Source: Subtercola boreus (GTDB lineage: Bacteria; Actinomycetota; Actinomycetes; Actinomycetales; Microbacteriaceae). From it: a DNA stretch of 64,000 nucleotides. This document shows, piece after piece, positions 53,469-63,996 of the stretch. Within the stretch, counting starts at the first letter, position 1. Every line of letters starts with the position of its first letter. Under the pieces are notes generated by a model, which searched no databases, was not told where the DNA came from, and saw only the letters and a list, made by a program, of their open reading frames with translations. The translations under genes were made by a program, and so were the position numbers. Where the stretch lies: positions 534,709-598,708 of the forward strand of contig NZ_NBXA01000026.1 in the NCBI RefSeq assembly GCF_003399625.1, in the 5' to 3' direction.

Positions 53469-53954
53469 TCAGCTCCGCCTGCGGTCGGCGACGGCTTCCG
53501 GATGGTCGGGGTCGCGGTCGTCGGGGGGCAGTGTGCAGAGCTTCTCGGCGACGAGCCCGCAGGCCAGGAAGACCACTCCGGCGACAGCGGCCAGGATGCT
53601 CAGCCAGAGCGTCGAGACGGTCGGGATCACGGCTCGCGACAGCAGGTACACGACGACACCGACCCCGACGCCGGCGATGAGCGAGCCGACCATGCTCGAC
53701 GCCTTCGCAAGCACGGCGACCCGCATCGCCCGGAACGGGTTGATCGGGTTCTGGTTGGTCCCCCGGATCGCCCGGGCGATGGGCACGGCCAGCGAGACGA
53801 CGATGGCGCCCGCAGCGATGAGCGTGATCGACAGCGACAGGGGAAGCGCGATGATGGGCCGACCCGAGGAGGCGAGCCCGAGTTCGACGATGAACCCCGC
53901 GAACCCGCCGACCACAGCCAGCAGCACCAAAGTGACCGGGCGGGTGCGTCTCAC
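53469..53954 (-). CDS. DUF3180 membrane protein
   Basis: A 161-residue protein of an actinobacterial family always found near the folate genes. Four hydrophobic helices can be seen, the first PVTLVLLAVVGGFAGFIVEL; the loop between helices 2 and 3 has IRGTNQNPINPFRAMRVAVLAK, a conserved block. The GTG start overlaps the folK stop (GTGA), so it belongs to the fol operon. Function unknown. Confidence 0.8.
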   Translation of the reverse strand: MRRTRPVTLVLLAVVGGFAGFIVELGLASSGRPIIALPLSLSITLIAAGAIVVSLAVPIARAIRGTNQNPINPFRAMRVAVLAKASSMVGSLIAGVGVGVVVYLLSRAVIPTVSTLWLSILAAVAGVVFLACGLVAEKLCTLPPDDRDPDHPEAVADRRRS

Positions 53955-54475
53955 GATGACCACCGGGCGTGCAGTCGCGGGCTCTCGTAGGTCGCCTTGA
54001 GGAGGGCGGCGATGGGTCCGCGGCCCGGGATCTCGGCGCGTGGCTCGATCTCGTACCACGGAGCGAGCACGAACGCCCGCTCGAACGCACGCGGGTGCGG
54101 CAGTGTCAGGATGTCGTCGTGCTGCACCAGGCTCCCGAAAGTGACGATGTCGAGGTCGAGGGTGCGATCCCCCCAGCGCTCGAGACGCACGCGGTCGTGA
54201 GCCTTCTCGATGCTCTGCAGGGCGCTGAGGAGATCGTGCGGCGTCAGGGCCGACCGCACCAGGATGACGGCGTTGATGTAGGCGGGCGCATCCAGGTCGA
54301 CACCTTCGGGCTTCAGCGCGTCGGTCTCGTAGAAACTCGACACCTCGTCGACCCACACGCCGTCGAGCCGCCCGATCTCGGCGATCGCCTCACGGAGGGT
54401 CGTGTCGCGGTCGCCGAGATTGCTGCCCAGCGCGATGACGACCGGCAGTGTCACGCGCAGCTTCTCACGCCTCAC
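53951..54475 (-). CDS. folK: 2-amino-4-hydroxy-6-hydroxymethyldihydropteridine pyrophosphokinase
   Basis: HPPK: transfers pyrophosphate from ATP to the pterin before dihydropteroate synthase. The 174 residues show ALGSNLGDRD, SFYETDA, FINAV-like AYINAVILV, and the metal/ATP signature RWGDRTLDLDIVTFG, then LPHPRAFERAFVL. The GTG start overlaps the folB stop (GTGA); a slightly later start is also possible. Part of ftsH-folE-folP-folB-folK. Confidence 0.93.
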   Translation of the reverse strand: MRREKLRVTLPVVIALGSNLGDRDTTLREAIAEIGRLDGVWVDEVSSFYETDALKPEGVDLDAPAYINAVILVRSALTPHDLLSALQSIEKAHDRVRLERWGDRTLDLDIVTFGSLVQHDDILTLPHPRAFERAFVLAPWYEIEPRAEIPGRGPIAALLKATYESPRLHARWSS

Positions 54476-54843
54476 GCGCGACTCCTCGTGATCGTGATCG
54501 AGACATCGGTGAACGGAACGGCGATGGGGGCCTCGGGCTTGTGCACGGTCACCCGCACCCGGTTGGCCAGAGGCGAGGCGAGGGCGACACCGGCCACCCG
54601 CTCGGCAAGGGTCTCGATCAGATCAACGGGGTCTGCCGCCACGGCATCGTGCACCTGCTGCGCGAGCACCCCGTAGTTGAGCGTCTGGTCGAGGTCGTCG
54701 GATGCCGCGGCCGAGGCGATGTCGAGCCACACCGTCAGGTCGATCACGAACGACTGGCCGTCACGGCGCTCATGCTCGTACACACCGTGGTTCGCCTGCA
54801 CCGTGAGGCCGGTCAGGGTGAGGGAGTCGAGTTCGTCTGGCAC
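54472..54843 (-). CDS. folB: dihydroneopterin aldolase
   Basis: Splits dihydroneopterin to the hydroxymethylpterin for folK. With the GTG at 54843 the protein has 123 residues, the family length. The blocks SLTLTGLTVQANHGVYEHER, SFVIDLTVWLD and LNYGVLAQQVHDAV, with PVDLIETLAERVAG, are typical. An in-frame GTG at 54900 would overlap folP by 22 bases and add a random-looking 19 residues. The order of the folate genes here matches other actinobacteria. Confidence 0.9.
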   Translation of the reverse strand: MPDELDSLTLTGLTVQANHGVYEHERRDGQSFVIDLTVWLDIASAAASDDLDQTLNYGVLAQQVHDAVAADPVDLIETLAERVAGVALASPLANRVRVTVHKPEAPIAVPFTDVSITITRSRA

Positions 54844-54878
54844 TCTGGCGAGGTTACTGGATGCCCCGGGCTCTGCCG

Positions 54879-55772
54879 TCACTCGGCACCGCGTTTCCAC
54901 GCTTCCGCCACGGCGAGAGCGGACTTCGTGAGGGCGACATCGTGCACCCGCACGGCCCAGGCACCGTGTTGGGCCGCGAGAGCAGCGATCACCGCGGAGG
55001 GGAAGTCGCGGGCATCCATCGACGCGAGCTCGTCGACGAGCTCACCGACGAAACGCTTTCGTGACGCACCCACGACGACCGGCAGCCCGAAGGCGACCAG
55101 ACGGTCGAGGTGCCCCAGTACCTGCCAGTTGTGTTCGGAGTTCTTCGCGAAACCGAGGCCCGGGTCGACGAGGATCTTCGAGGGGGCCACTCCGCGAACG
55201 ATCAGCTCGGCGACCCGGTACTCGAGTTCGTGGGCCACCTCCGACACCACGTTGTCGTAGGTCGCGCGGGAGTTCATGACGTCACTGTGCCCGCGCCAGT
55301 GCGAGACGACGAGCGGCACATCGAGCGCAATCATCGTCGAGGTCATGTCGGGGTCGGCCAGGGCACCCGACACATCGTTGACGATGATGGCGCCCGCCTC
55401 GACCGAGAGCCGGGCGGTCGAGGCGTTCATCGTGTCGACGCTCACCGCCACGCCCTGTTCGCTGAGGCTCCGGATTACCGGCAGCACCCGCGACTGCTCC
55501 TCCGCCGGGGCGACGCGGTGCGCTCCGGGCCTGGTCGACTCTCCCCCGACGTCGACGATGTCGGCGCCGGCCGCGGCCAGCTCGAGCCCGTGGGCTGTGG
55601 CGGCCTCCGTGCGGAGCCACCGGCCGCCGTCGCTGAACGAGTCGCTTGTGACGTTGAGCACGCCCATGACCAGGGTGCGGCCAGTCGGCAGCCCGGCGAA
55701 GGTCGCGGGCACGACGGGTTCGCTCCGCTCGGAACGGCGCCGCCGGGAGAACGCTGCGCCGACCTCGCTCAC
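54879..55772 (-). CDS. folP: dihydropteroate synthase
   Basis: The sulfonamide target, joining pterin pyrophosphate to p-aminobenzoate. The 297 residues show MGVLNVTSDSFSDGG, DVGGESTRPGA, NDVSG, DPGLGFAKN, GASRKRFVGEL and a late RVHDV. All conserved loops are present. The start overlaps the folE stop (GTGA). An extra N-terminal stretch of about 35 residues precedes the barrel. Confidence 0.94.
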   Translation of the reverse strand: MSEVGAAFSRRRRSERSEPVVPATFAGLPTGRTLVMGVLNVTSDSFSDGGRWLRTEAATAHGLELAAAGADIVDVGGESTRPGAHRVAPAEEQSRVLPVIRSLSEQGVAVSVDTMNASTARLSVEAGAIIVNDVSGALADPDMTSTMIALDVPLVVSHWRGHSDVMNSRATYDNVVSEVAHELEYRVAELIVRGVAPSKILVDPGLGFAKNSEHNWQVLGHLDRLVAFGLPVVVGASRKRFVGELVDELASMDARDFPSAVIAALAAQHGAWAVRVHDVALTKSALAVAEAWKRGAE

Positions 55773-56395
55773 GAGGACACCTCCGCGCCGATCAGCCCCA
55801 TCAGCTCCGCGCGGGCAGCGGGCTCCGACAGCGAGCCCCGCGAAGCCACCGTGACTGTCGTGCTGGCGACCTGCTGCGGGCCGCGCAGGGTGACGCAGCC
55901 GTGGGCGGCCTCGAGCACAACGAGCACCCCCCGGGCATCCAGACCCTCGGAGAGCGTGCTGGCGATCTGCTCGCCGAGCCTCTCCTGCAGTTGCGGCCGG
56001 TTCGCGAGAACCTCGATGACCGCAGGGATCCGGCCGAGGCCCACCAGCCGGTCCCGCGGAACGTAGGCGACGTGAGCCGTGCCGCGAAACGGCAGCAGGT
56101 GGTGCTCACACACCGAGCGGAACGACAGGCCCTTCACCAGCACGGGCTCGGGCGAGGCGCCGGAGGCGGCGCCCGGTCCAACGGATCCGCCGAAGCCACC
56201 GTCGATGTCGCCACCGAACGGGTACGTCTCACCGAGCTGGTCGCGGGCATCCACACCCACACCGGAGAAGAACTCGGAGTACGCCTCGGCGACCCGCCGG
56301 GGCGTACTCTCGAGTTCTGCCCGCGACGGGTCCTCGCCGAGGGCTGCGATCAGTTCATAAACCGCAGCCTCGACGCGTCCCCTGTCAACCGCCAC
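55769..56395 (-). CDS. folE: GTP cyclohydrolase I
   Basis: First step of folate (pterin) synthesis from GTP. The 208 residues show the zinc-binding block SVCEHHLLPFRGTAHVAYVP, GLGRIPAVIEV, and GVLVVLEAAHGCVTLRG with the second Cys ligand. A Gly-rich insertion (GGDIDGGFGGSVGPGAASGA) lies in the loop before it, where families differ. It starts 15 bases after the ftsH stop with a GTG, cotranscribed. Confidence 0.94.
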   Translation of the reverse strand: MAVDRGRVEAAVYELIAALGEDPSRAELESTPRRVAEAYSEFFSGVGVDARDQLGETYPFGGDIDGGFGGSVGPGAASGASPEPVLVKGLSFRSVCEHHLLPFRGTAHVAYVPRDRLVGLGRIPAVIEVLANRPQLQERLGEQIASTLSEGLDARGVLVVLEAAHGCVTLRGPQQVASTTVTVASRGSLSEPAARAELMGLIGAEVSS

Positions 56396-56410
56396 CGGGC
56401 CCTGGCCGGA

Positions 56411-58423
<2,013 letters not shown>

Positions 58424-58528
58424 GTCTTTTTTAGGTTCTTGCGGCAAAGCCGGCACCTTTCTGGTCACCAAGTACTCGGCAAGGCTACCTGTGCCGGGCT
58501 GGACGGCGCCTGCGTGTTCCCCGTGGGC

Positions 58529-59176
58529 TTAACTGGAGAGAGCTTCGGACCAGGTCTCGTGCCCGAGCCCGAGGGCGGGCAGCACGACCCCGTCGATGAG
58601 CGAAAGCAGGAACTCCCGGTCGACGGGCTTCTTCAGCATGAGGGTGCGGTAGGCCACCATCGACGGGGTGATCATCGAGATCGTGTCGATGTCGCAGTCG
58701 GGCGAGATCTCCCCGCGTTCGACAGCCCGCCGCATCAGCACCCTGTTCAGCTCGGTACGCGGCTTCATGATCGCCTCGTTGGCGGCATCGGCGAGCTCCG
58801 GCGCCTGGGAGATCATCGACATCAGCCCCGCCATGATCTGCAGCTTCGTATCGCTCTCCTGCAGGGAGTGCGGCTTGATCATCGCCACCAGGTCTCCGCG
58901 CAGAGTGCCCGTGTCGGGCAGAGGCTCGTTGCCGTGCATGTTCTTCTTCATGCAGGCGACGGCATCGATCACGAGTTCGGCCTTCGAAGGCCAGCGACGG
59001 TAGAGCGTCGCCTTGCCGGCCTTCGCCCGGGCCGCGACCATGTCGATGGTCATCCCGTCGTAGCCGGTCTCGGCGAGCACGGCGAGTGCGGCATCCAGAA
59101 TCTCGGGGTCGCGAGTGTGGTCGCGCTTTCGACCGAGCTTCGGTGCCGACGCGATCGTGGGGTCGGGTTGCGTCAT
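58529..59176 (-). CDS. TetR-family regulator of the adjacent transporter
   Basis: A 215-residue TetR regulator. The N-terminal HTH has RDPEILDAALAVLAETGYDG, MTIDMVAARAKAGKATLYRRWPSK. The C-terminal half is a TetR_C_16-like ligand domain. The ATG at 59176 follows AAAGGTGGG; a GTG at 59188 is possible. It is divergent from the DHA2 transporter, sharing a 103-bp intergenic region with a dyad. The usual model is repression of the transporter until its substrate binds. Confidence 0.82.
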   Translation of the reverse strand: MTQPDPTIASAPKLGRKRDHTRDPEILDAALAVLAETGYDGMTIDMVAARAKAGKATLYRRWPSKAELVIDAVACMKKNMHGNEPLPDTGTLRGDLVAMIKPHSLQESDTKLQIMAGLMSMISQAPELADAANEAIMKPRTELNRVLMRRAVERGEISPDCDIDTISMITPSMVAYRTLMLKKPVDREFLLSLIDGVVLPALGLGHETWSEALSS

Positions 59177-59246
59177 TGCAACACCCACCTTTCTCTTCTG
59201 CGAACCTCAAGGTTACGTCAGTGTTAATTCCAGAACTGAATGGTTC

Positions 59247-59272
59247 CGATACTTGACAGTACCGTATATAGT
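59247..59272 (+). promoter_or_regulatory. promoter with overlapping dyad for the DHA2 transporter
   Basis: An imperfect dyad CGATACT-TGAC-AGTACCG (59247-59264, 5 of 7 arm positions paired) sits between TTCCGA (59244-59249) and TATAGT (59267-59272), possible -35 and -10 elements 17 bases apart. Transcription would start at or near the ATG (59280), so the transcript may be leaderless. The dyad is a candidate TetR operator. Confidence 0.4.
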
Positions 59273-59279
59273 TCAGAAC

Positions 59280-60866
59280 ATGTCCCAGACTTCTCCCGCC
59301 GCGCCGGTCGCGGTCAACTCCCGCCGCTGGTGGACGCTGACTGTCGTCGCGCTCGCCCAGCTCATGGTGGTGCTCGACTCGACCGTCGTCAACATCGCCC
59401 TTCCGGCCGCCCAGGCCGACCTGCAGTTCTCCAACGGCGACCGCCAGTGGATCGTCACCGCCTACTCCCTCGCCTTCGGCAGCCTCCTTCTGCTCGGCGG
59501 CCGCGTGTCCGACCTGATCGGCCGGAAGCGCACCTTCATCATCGGCCTGATCGGCTTCGCGGCAGCCTCCGCGCTCGGCGGTGCGGCTGACAGCTTCGGG
59601 ATGCTCGTCTTCGCCCGCGCGCTGCAGGGTGCTTTCGGGGCCCTCCTGGCTCCCACGGCTCTCGCCGTGCTCACCACGACCTTCACCATCCCCAAGGAGC
59701 GTTCACGCGCGTTCGGTATCTTCGGTGCGATCGCGGGCGCCGGTGGGGCCATCGGCCTCCTGCTCGGCGGGTTCCTCACCGAACGGTTCGACTGGCGCTG
59801 GAACCTCTACATCAACGTCTTCATCGCCGTCATCGCAGTGATCGGCGCCGTCATCTTCGTGGTGAACGCCAAGCGCGAGGGCCCGCGCCCGAAGCTCGAC
59901 GTACCCGGCACCATCCTCGTCTCCGGTGCGCTGTTCAGCCTCGTCTACGGTTTCTCGAACGCGGAGACGGATGGCTGGGACTCCCCGCTCACGTGGGGCT
60001 TCCTCGCCGCGGCCGTCGTTCTGCTGGTCGCGTTCGTGCTCTGGCAGCGTCGGGCCGCGCACCCGCTGCTGCCTCTCGCGATCATCCTGGACCGCAACCG
60101 CGGTGCCGCCTACTCGTCTGTGCTGATCGCGGGTGCCGGCATGTTCGGCATCTTCCTGTTCGTGACCTACTACCTGCAGGCGTCGCTCGGCTACTCCCCC
60201 ATCCAGACCGGGCTGTCGTTCCTGCCGATGATCCTGATGCTCGTGCTCGCCGCGCAGCTGGGCAACAACATCTTCCTGCCGCGGTTCGGCCCGAAGGTCC
60301 TCGTCCCCATCGGCATGCTCCTCGGGGCGACCGGCATGGTCTACCTCACGCATCTCAACCTGACGAGCATCTATGCGGCCGACATCCTGCCGCCGCTGAT
60401 GATCCTCGGGTTCGGTATGGGCACGATCATGCCCGCGTCGATCCAGACGGCAACGCTCGGCGTCGACCGCCGGTTCGCCGGAGTCGCCTCAGCGATGGTG
60501 AACACGAGCCAGCAGGTGGGTGGCTCGATCGGCACGGCGCTGCTGAACACGCTCGCGGCGTCTGCTGCGACCGGGTACGTGGCGTCGCACCTGCCGGCGT
60601 CGGCTGCGGTGGCCGCGGATGCCGCGGTGGCGAGTTACGCGACGGCGTACTGGTGGGGTGCCGGGTTCTTCGTGTTCGGCGGCATCCTCGCGGTGCTGCT
60701 GTTCCGCCGGAAGCCGGTTGCTGCCGCCGGCCCCGGCGCCCCCGAGGCCGCCGCCAAGGCGGCATCCGGAGCGTCCGACGCCCCCGGAGCCCCGGCCTCC
60801 CCGGCCTCCCCCGCCTCCCCCGCCTCGGCGACGGACGACCTCCCGGAGCCCGTCTCGGCGCACTGA
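59280..60866 (+). CDS. DHA2-family (EmrB/QacA-type) multidrug MFS transporter
   Basis: A 528-residue, 14-helix proton-drug antiporter. The DHA2 motif in helix 1 is LAQLMVVLDSTVVNIALPAAQ, the motif A loop is GGRVSDLIGRKRTFI, and motif C-like glycines follow in helix 5 (GAIAGAGGAIGLLLGGFL). The C-terminus is an Ala/Pro/Ser tail of about 50 residues. It is divergent from the TetR gene. Substrate unknown; antiseptics or natural products are typical of the family. Confidence 0.9.
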   Translation: MSQTSPAAPVAVNSRRWWTLTVVALAQLMVVLDSTVVNIALPAAQADLQFSNGDRQWIVTAYSLAFGSLLLLGGRVSDLIGRKRTFIIGLIGFAAASALGGAADSFGMLVFARALQGAFGALLAPTALAVLTTTFTIPKERSRAFGIFGAIAGAGGAIGLLLGGFLTERFDWRWNLYINVFIAVIAVIGAVIFVVNAKREGPRPKLDVPGTILVSGALFSLVYGFSNAETDGWDSPLTWGFLAAAVVLLVAFVLWQRRAAHPLLPLAIILDRNRGAAYSSVLIAGAGMFGIFLFVTYYLQASLGYSPIQTGLSFLPMILMLVLAAQLGNNIFLPRFGPKVLVPIGMLLGATGMVYLTHLNLTSIYAADILPPLMILGFGMGTIMPASIQTATLGVDRRFAGVASAMVNTSQQVGGSIGTALLNTLAASAATGYVASHLPASAAVAADAAVASYATAYWWGAGFFVFGGILAVLLFRRKPVAAAGPGAPEAAAKAASGASDAPGAPASPASPASPASATDDLPEPVSAH

Positions 60867-60910
60867 CCGCCCGGCCGCCCCGCGTTCGCGCTCCGGCCCC
60901 GCACCTCAAT

Positions 60911-60967
60911 CGAGTGGGCAGTTCGGGCCCTCCAAACCACGGTTTGGGGGCCCGAACTGCCCACTCG
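60911..60967. repeat. 57-bp near-perfect palindrome, family B copy 2
   Basis: Arms of 20 bases (60911-60930 and 60948-60967) are perfectly complementary; the inner CCAAACC/GGTTTGG adds 7 bp with one bulged base, leaving a 2-base loop. It lies six bases before the hpt stop and 45 bases after the convergent transporter stop. Its outer sequence resembles the element at 41120-41180. Confidence 0.85.
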
Positions 60968-60972
60968 TTCGT

Positions 60973-61524
60973 TCAGCTGTAGACGTGGGGGGCGAGTACG
61001 GCGATGTCCTTCAGGTTGCGGTACTTCTCGGCGTAGTCGAGGCCGTAGCCGATGACGAAATCGTTCGGGATGTCGAACCCCACGTACTTCACGTCGAGCT
61101 CGATGCGCACGGCATCGGGCTTCCGGAGCAGCGCGCACACCTCGACGGATGCCGGCCCGCGGGAGCGCAGGTTGCCGAGCAGCCAGGAGAGGGTGAGGCC
61201 CGAGTCGATGATGTCCTCGACGATCAGCACGGTGCGGCCCTCGAGTTCGCTGTCGAGATCCTTCAGGATGCGCACCACCCCGCTCGACTGCGTGCTGGTG
61301 CCGTAGGAGCTGACGGCCATCCAGTCCATCGTGACCGGCAGGCGGAGTTCGCGGGCGAGATCGGCCATCACCATGACCGCGCCCTTCAGCACGCCGACGA
61401 GAAGAACATCCTGCCCGGCGTAGTCGGCCTCGATGCGGCGCGCGAGCTCGGCGATCTTCGCGTGGATCTCGGCTTCGGTGATGAGAACGGAGGTGAGGTC
61501 GCCTGAGACGTCGCTGGAATCCAT
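60973..61524 (-). CDS. hpt: hypoxanthine phosphoribosyltransferase
   Basis: Salvages hypoxanthine and guanine with PRPP. The 183 residues show [21 protein letters not shown], the PRPP-binding signature [13 protein letters not shown], and the later [30 protein letters not shown]. It follows tilS on the same strand across a gap that contains palindrome family A and GC repeats. In many genomes tilS-hpt-ftsH are adjacent; here a transporter/TetR pair lies between hpt and ftsH. Confidence 0.94.
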   Translation of the reverse strand: MDSSDVSGDLTSVLITEAEIHAKIAELARRIEADYAGQDVLLVGVLKGAVMVMADLARELRLPVTMDWMAVSSYGTSTQSSGVVRILKDLDSELEGRTVLIVEDIIDSGLTLSWLLGNLRSRGPASVEVCALLRKPDAVRIELDVKYVGFDIPNDFVIGYGLDYAEKYRNLKDIAVLAPHVYS

Positions 61525-61595
61525 GCGATGAGCCTACCGAAGGTGGCGGGCCGGGCGCTGGGCCGGGCGCTGCCGCAGCGAGCCTCCCGACCCCG

Positions 61596-61658
61596 CCCGG
61601 GAGGAGCTGTGCCGATCCGAGCCGTATAACGCGTCGGTTGGGCTGAGCTCCTCCCGGG
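61596..61658. repeat. 63-bp intergenic palindrome, family A copy 2
   Basis: Arms of 17 bases (CCCGCCCGGGAGGAGCT, from 61592) are perfectly complementary to 61646-61662. Aligned over 63 bp to the copy at 3840-3902, about 45 positions match, including CGAT, GCCG-ATA-CGCG and the right inner CTG of the centre. It lies in the tilS-hpt gap. Confidence 0.8.
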
Positions 61659-61663
61659 CGGGC

Positions 61664-61794
61664 GGTGGCAGGTCAGCGTGCGGCGGCTCGGCGCTCGGGC
61701 GGGTCAGCGGGCGGGCGGGTCAGCGGGCAGGCGGCGAATTGGGCCGCGGCGGCGGCTCAGCGGGCGGGCGGGTCAGCGGGCGGGCGGCGGCGGG
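61664..61794. repeat. imperfect GC-rich repeats upstream of hpt and downstream of tilS
   Basis: GGGCGGGTCAGCGGG-type units recur at 61697-61732 and 61765-61795 with variants between. No gene is present. They may form structures in the tilS-hpt transcript. Confidence 0.6.
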
Positions 61795-63117
61795 TCAGCG
61801 GCGGGCGAAGACCAGCTGCGCGCCGGTGCGGGCGACGTGGATGCCCGGCAGGTCGACCCCGTTCTGCCCGTGCCACTCGGTGACGAGCCGGAGAGCCGCG
61901 AGGGTCTGGGTGCGGCTGAGGCTCACCCCGAACTCCGACGCGACGACGAAACGCACGATGCGCTGCGCCAGCGCGGGCGGATTCGACGCGAGCCCGTGCA
62001 CATCCACCGCGATACCGGCCTCTGCATGCTCGACGATCTCGGCGGCCCATTCGGCGGCCAGGGCATCCAGAGCCTCGTCGTCTTCGCGCAACTGGTCGGC
62101 GGTGCGGGCCAGCGCCTCCGCTATGCCAGGTCCGAGCTCGCTTTCGAGCATCGGAAGCACGGTCTCCCGCACCCGCACCCGCTTGTAGGCAGGGTCGAGG
62201 TTCTGCGGATCGTTCCACGCGACAAGGCCAGCATCGGTGACCGACCGGTGCACGATCTGGCGCCGGATGCCCAGCAGGGGCCGCACGAAGACCCCGTTCA
62301 CGGCATCCATGCCCGACAGGCTCGACGGGCCGGAGCCGCGCGCGAGCCCGAGCAGCACCGTCTCGGCCTGGTCGTCCAGGGTGTGGCCGAGCAGGATGCG
62401 GCTCGCGCCGGGCGCGGCCAGGGCCGCCGCGGCGGGCGCGGTCGGCGCGGTCGCGGTCTCGGCCGGCACGGTCTCAGCCGGCGCGGTCTCAGCCGGCACG
62501 GTCTCAGCCGGCACGGTCTCAGCCGGCGCGGTCTCAGCCGGCGTGGTCTCAGCCGGCGTGGCGGCGGCGGGCGTGGCGGCGGCAGCAGACGCGCGGAGGG
62601 CATCGTCGAACGCTGCGTAGCGGGCGGCGCGGGCAGCCGCTTCGGGGCCGTCGGGGCTCGACGGGTCGACTCGCACCCGGATGACGACCACCGGGTCGAG
62701 GCCGAGATCGCGCGCCTGGCCGGCGGCATGCTCGGCGACCGCCGCCGATTCCGCCTGCAGGTCGTGGTCGACCACCACCGCGCCGGCCCGGAACCCTGCA
62801 CGGGGCGCCTCGAAGGCCGTGGCGATGGCGAGTGCGAGGGAGTCCGGGCCGCCACTGAGCGCCACGAGCACGAGCGGTGCGGTGGCGGGGATGGGGGCGA
62901 GCGGGGTGGGCGAGGTGCCTTGGGCAGCGGGGGCGGGCGGGGCGGGCGGGGAGCCCTGGGCAGGCCGGGCGGGCGGGGTACTTCGCGCGGGCACCGACGC
63001 GACATCCGGAACCGGCCCCTGCGGACGCTCCGGCAACGACGCGAGGGCCTCACGCACCGCCCGGCGAACGTCAGCCATGGCCGGAGTCAGGCGTGGGCGG
63101 CGGGCGGCGGGGTGCAT
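61795..63117 (-). CDS. tilS: tRNA(Ile)-lysidine synthetase with a repeat insertion
   Basis: TilS modifies C34 of tRNA-Ile(CAU) to lysidine, so AUA is read as Ile; it is essential in bacteria. The 440 residues have the PP-loop ALSGGPDSLAL and LGHTLDDQAETVLLGLARGSG, plus the later HRSVTDAGLVAWNDP and the C-terminal domain. Residues 1-70 contain a Pro/Ala-rich extension. At about residues 187-226, inside the PP-loop domain before the LGHTLDD block, an insertion of PAET(V/A/T) repeats is coded by 15-bp DNA units. The ATG at 63117 has no binding site but TAACGT lies six bases upstream, so a leaderless start is likely; 63078 is an alternative. Confidence 0.9.
   Translation of the reverse strand: MHPAARRPRLTPAMADVRRAVREALASLPERPQGPVPDVASVPARSTPPARPAQGSPPAPPAPAAQGTSPTPLAPIPATAPLVLVALSGGPDSLALAIATAFEAPRAGFRAGAVVVDHDLQAESAAVAEHAAGQARDLGLDPVVVIRVRVDPSSPDGPEAAARAARYAAFDDALRASAAAATPAAATPAETTPAETAPAETVPAETVPAETAPAETVPAETATAPTAPAAAALAAPGASRILLGHTLDDQAETVLLGLARGSGPSSLSGMDAVNGVFVRPLLGIRRQIVHRSVTDAGLVAWNDPQNLDPAYKRVRVRETVLPMLESELGPGIAEALARTADQLREDDEALDALAAEWAAEIVEHAEAGIAVDVHGLASNPPALAQRIVRFVVASEFGVSLSRTQTLAALRLVTEWHGQNGVDLPGIHVARTGAQLVFARR
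62455..62559 (+). repeat. 15-bp tandem repeat array inside tilS, seven units
   Basis: Seven 15-base units of the form GGTCTCAGCCGGCRC/T start at 62455, 62470, 62485, 62500, 62515, 62530 and 62545. On the minus strand they encode (V/A/T)PAET repeats. The unit length keeps the frame, so copy number can change without frameshift. Confidence 0.95.
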
Positions 63118-63121
63118 CCAG

Positions 63122-63129
63122 TAACGTTA
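63122..63129. promoter_or_regulatory. shared -10 region of divergent tilS and ppa
   Basis: TAACGTTA is a perfect palindrome near both starts. On the minus strand TAACGT lies six bases from the tilS ATG. On the plus strand the same word could serve ppa, but the distance to that ATG (about 70 bases) would give an ordinary leader. Confidence 0.3.
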
Positions 63130-63199
63130 TTGCAGTTTCGCCGACCGGCATGCGCGGCGGTCGAGGCTACGCAGACACCCCACAGAAGGAGCACCGCCC

Positions 63200-63694
63200 A
63201 TGGCCAGCTACGACGCCGTCATCGAGATCCCCAAGGGGAGCCGCAACAAGTACGAGGTCGACCACGAGACCGGCCGCGTCTACCTCGACCGCGTGCTCTT
63301 CACCAGCTTCGTCTACCCCACCGACTACGGGTTCTTCGAGAACACCCTGGGCCTCGATGGCGACCCGGTCGACGTGCTCGTGCTGCTCGAGTACCCGGTC
63401 TACCCGGGCGTGGGCGTCAAGGTGCGCCCCGTCGGCGTGTTCAACATGTCGGATGAGGCCGGCATCGACTCGAAGGTCATCGCCGTGCCGGCGAAGGATC
63501 CGCGCTGGGCGCACATCACCGACGTCGACTCGATCCCGGCGCAGCTCCGCAGCGAGATCGAGCACTTCTTCGAGCACTACAAAGACCTCGAGCCCGGCAA
63601 GTGGGTCAAGACCGAGGGCTGGGGTTCGGCCGAAGACGCTGAACAGATCATCCAGAATGGCATCACGAAGCTCGCCGAAGAGGGCACGCACTAG
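63200..63694 (+). CDS. ppa: inorganic pyrophosphatase (family I)
   Basis: Hydrolyses pyrophosphate and so drives biosynthetic reactions. The 164 residues are the actinobacterial short form, with EIPKGSRNKYEVD, the metal-binding signature DGDPVDVLVLLE, VPAKDPRW and EHYKDLEPGKWVK. AGAAGGAGCACCGCCC precedes the ATG. It is divergent from tilS and ends in a strong terminator. Confidence 0.96.
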   Translation: MASYDAVIEIPKGSRNKYEVDHETGRVYLDRVLFTSFVYPTDYGFFENTLGLDGDPVDVLVLLEYPVYPGVGVKVRPVGVFNMSDEAGIDSKVIAVPAKDPRWAHITDVDSIPAQLRSEIEHFFEHYKDLEPGKWVKTEGWGSAEDAEQIIQNGITKLAEEGTH

Positions 63695-63729
63695 GTTCTG
63701 TGCAGAGCGGGCGCTACAGGCGCCCTGTG

Positions 63730-63766
63730 GAGGAGGGGACGGGCACCGGATGCTCGTCCCCTCCTC
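63730..63766 (+). terminator. rho-independent-like terminator of ppa
   Basis: GAGGAGGGGACG (63730-63741) pairs perfectly with CGTCCCCTCCTC (63755-63766) over a 13-base loop. No long T-tract follows, though the stem has 12 bp. Confidence 0.7.
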
Positions 63767-63852
63767 TGCGTGCGGGCGCTGTGGCGCCGCTGCCCGTGGG
63801 ACCCAGAGTGACGCCCGTGGGCCCCGTCCGCGAGACTCCCTAACCGACGTAG

Positions 63853-63909
63853 AAGAGGATCACCGCCCCGCTGCGTCGGTGGAGGACGCAACGTGCCTGG
63901 GGTCCTCTT
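63853..63909 (+). terminator. second hairpin beyond ppa
   Basis: AAGAGGA pairs with TCCTCTT, followed by TTT; inside, TGCGTC pairs with GACGCA. This may be the end of a small RNA or a second terminator. No coding region lies between it and the ppa terminator. Confidence 0.45.
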
Positions 63910-63942
63910 TTAGAAATGGGGGCGGGCTGGCGGGCCGGGAGC

Positions 63943-63996
63943 GGGCCGGCCGGGCGGGGCGGGCCGGCCGGGCGGGGCGGGCCGGCCGGGCGGGGC
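63943..63996. repeat. 18-bp GC-rich tandem repeat, three exact copies at the window edge
   Basis: GGGCCGGCCGGGCGGGGC occurs three times in a row at 63943, 63961 and 63979. The array may continue past the window end. Confidence 0.9.

Noticed and set aside
62455..62559. Tandem repeats considered as a CRISPR array
   Set aside because: The units are 15 bases without spacers and lie in frame inside tilS.
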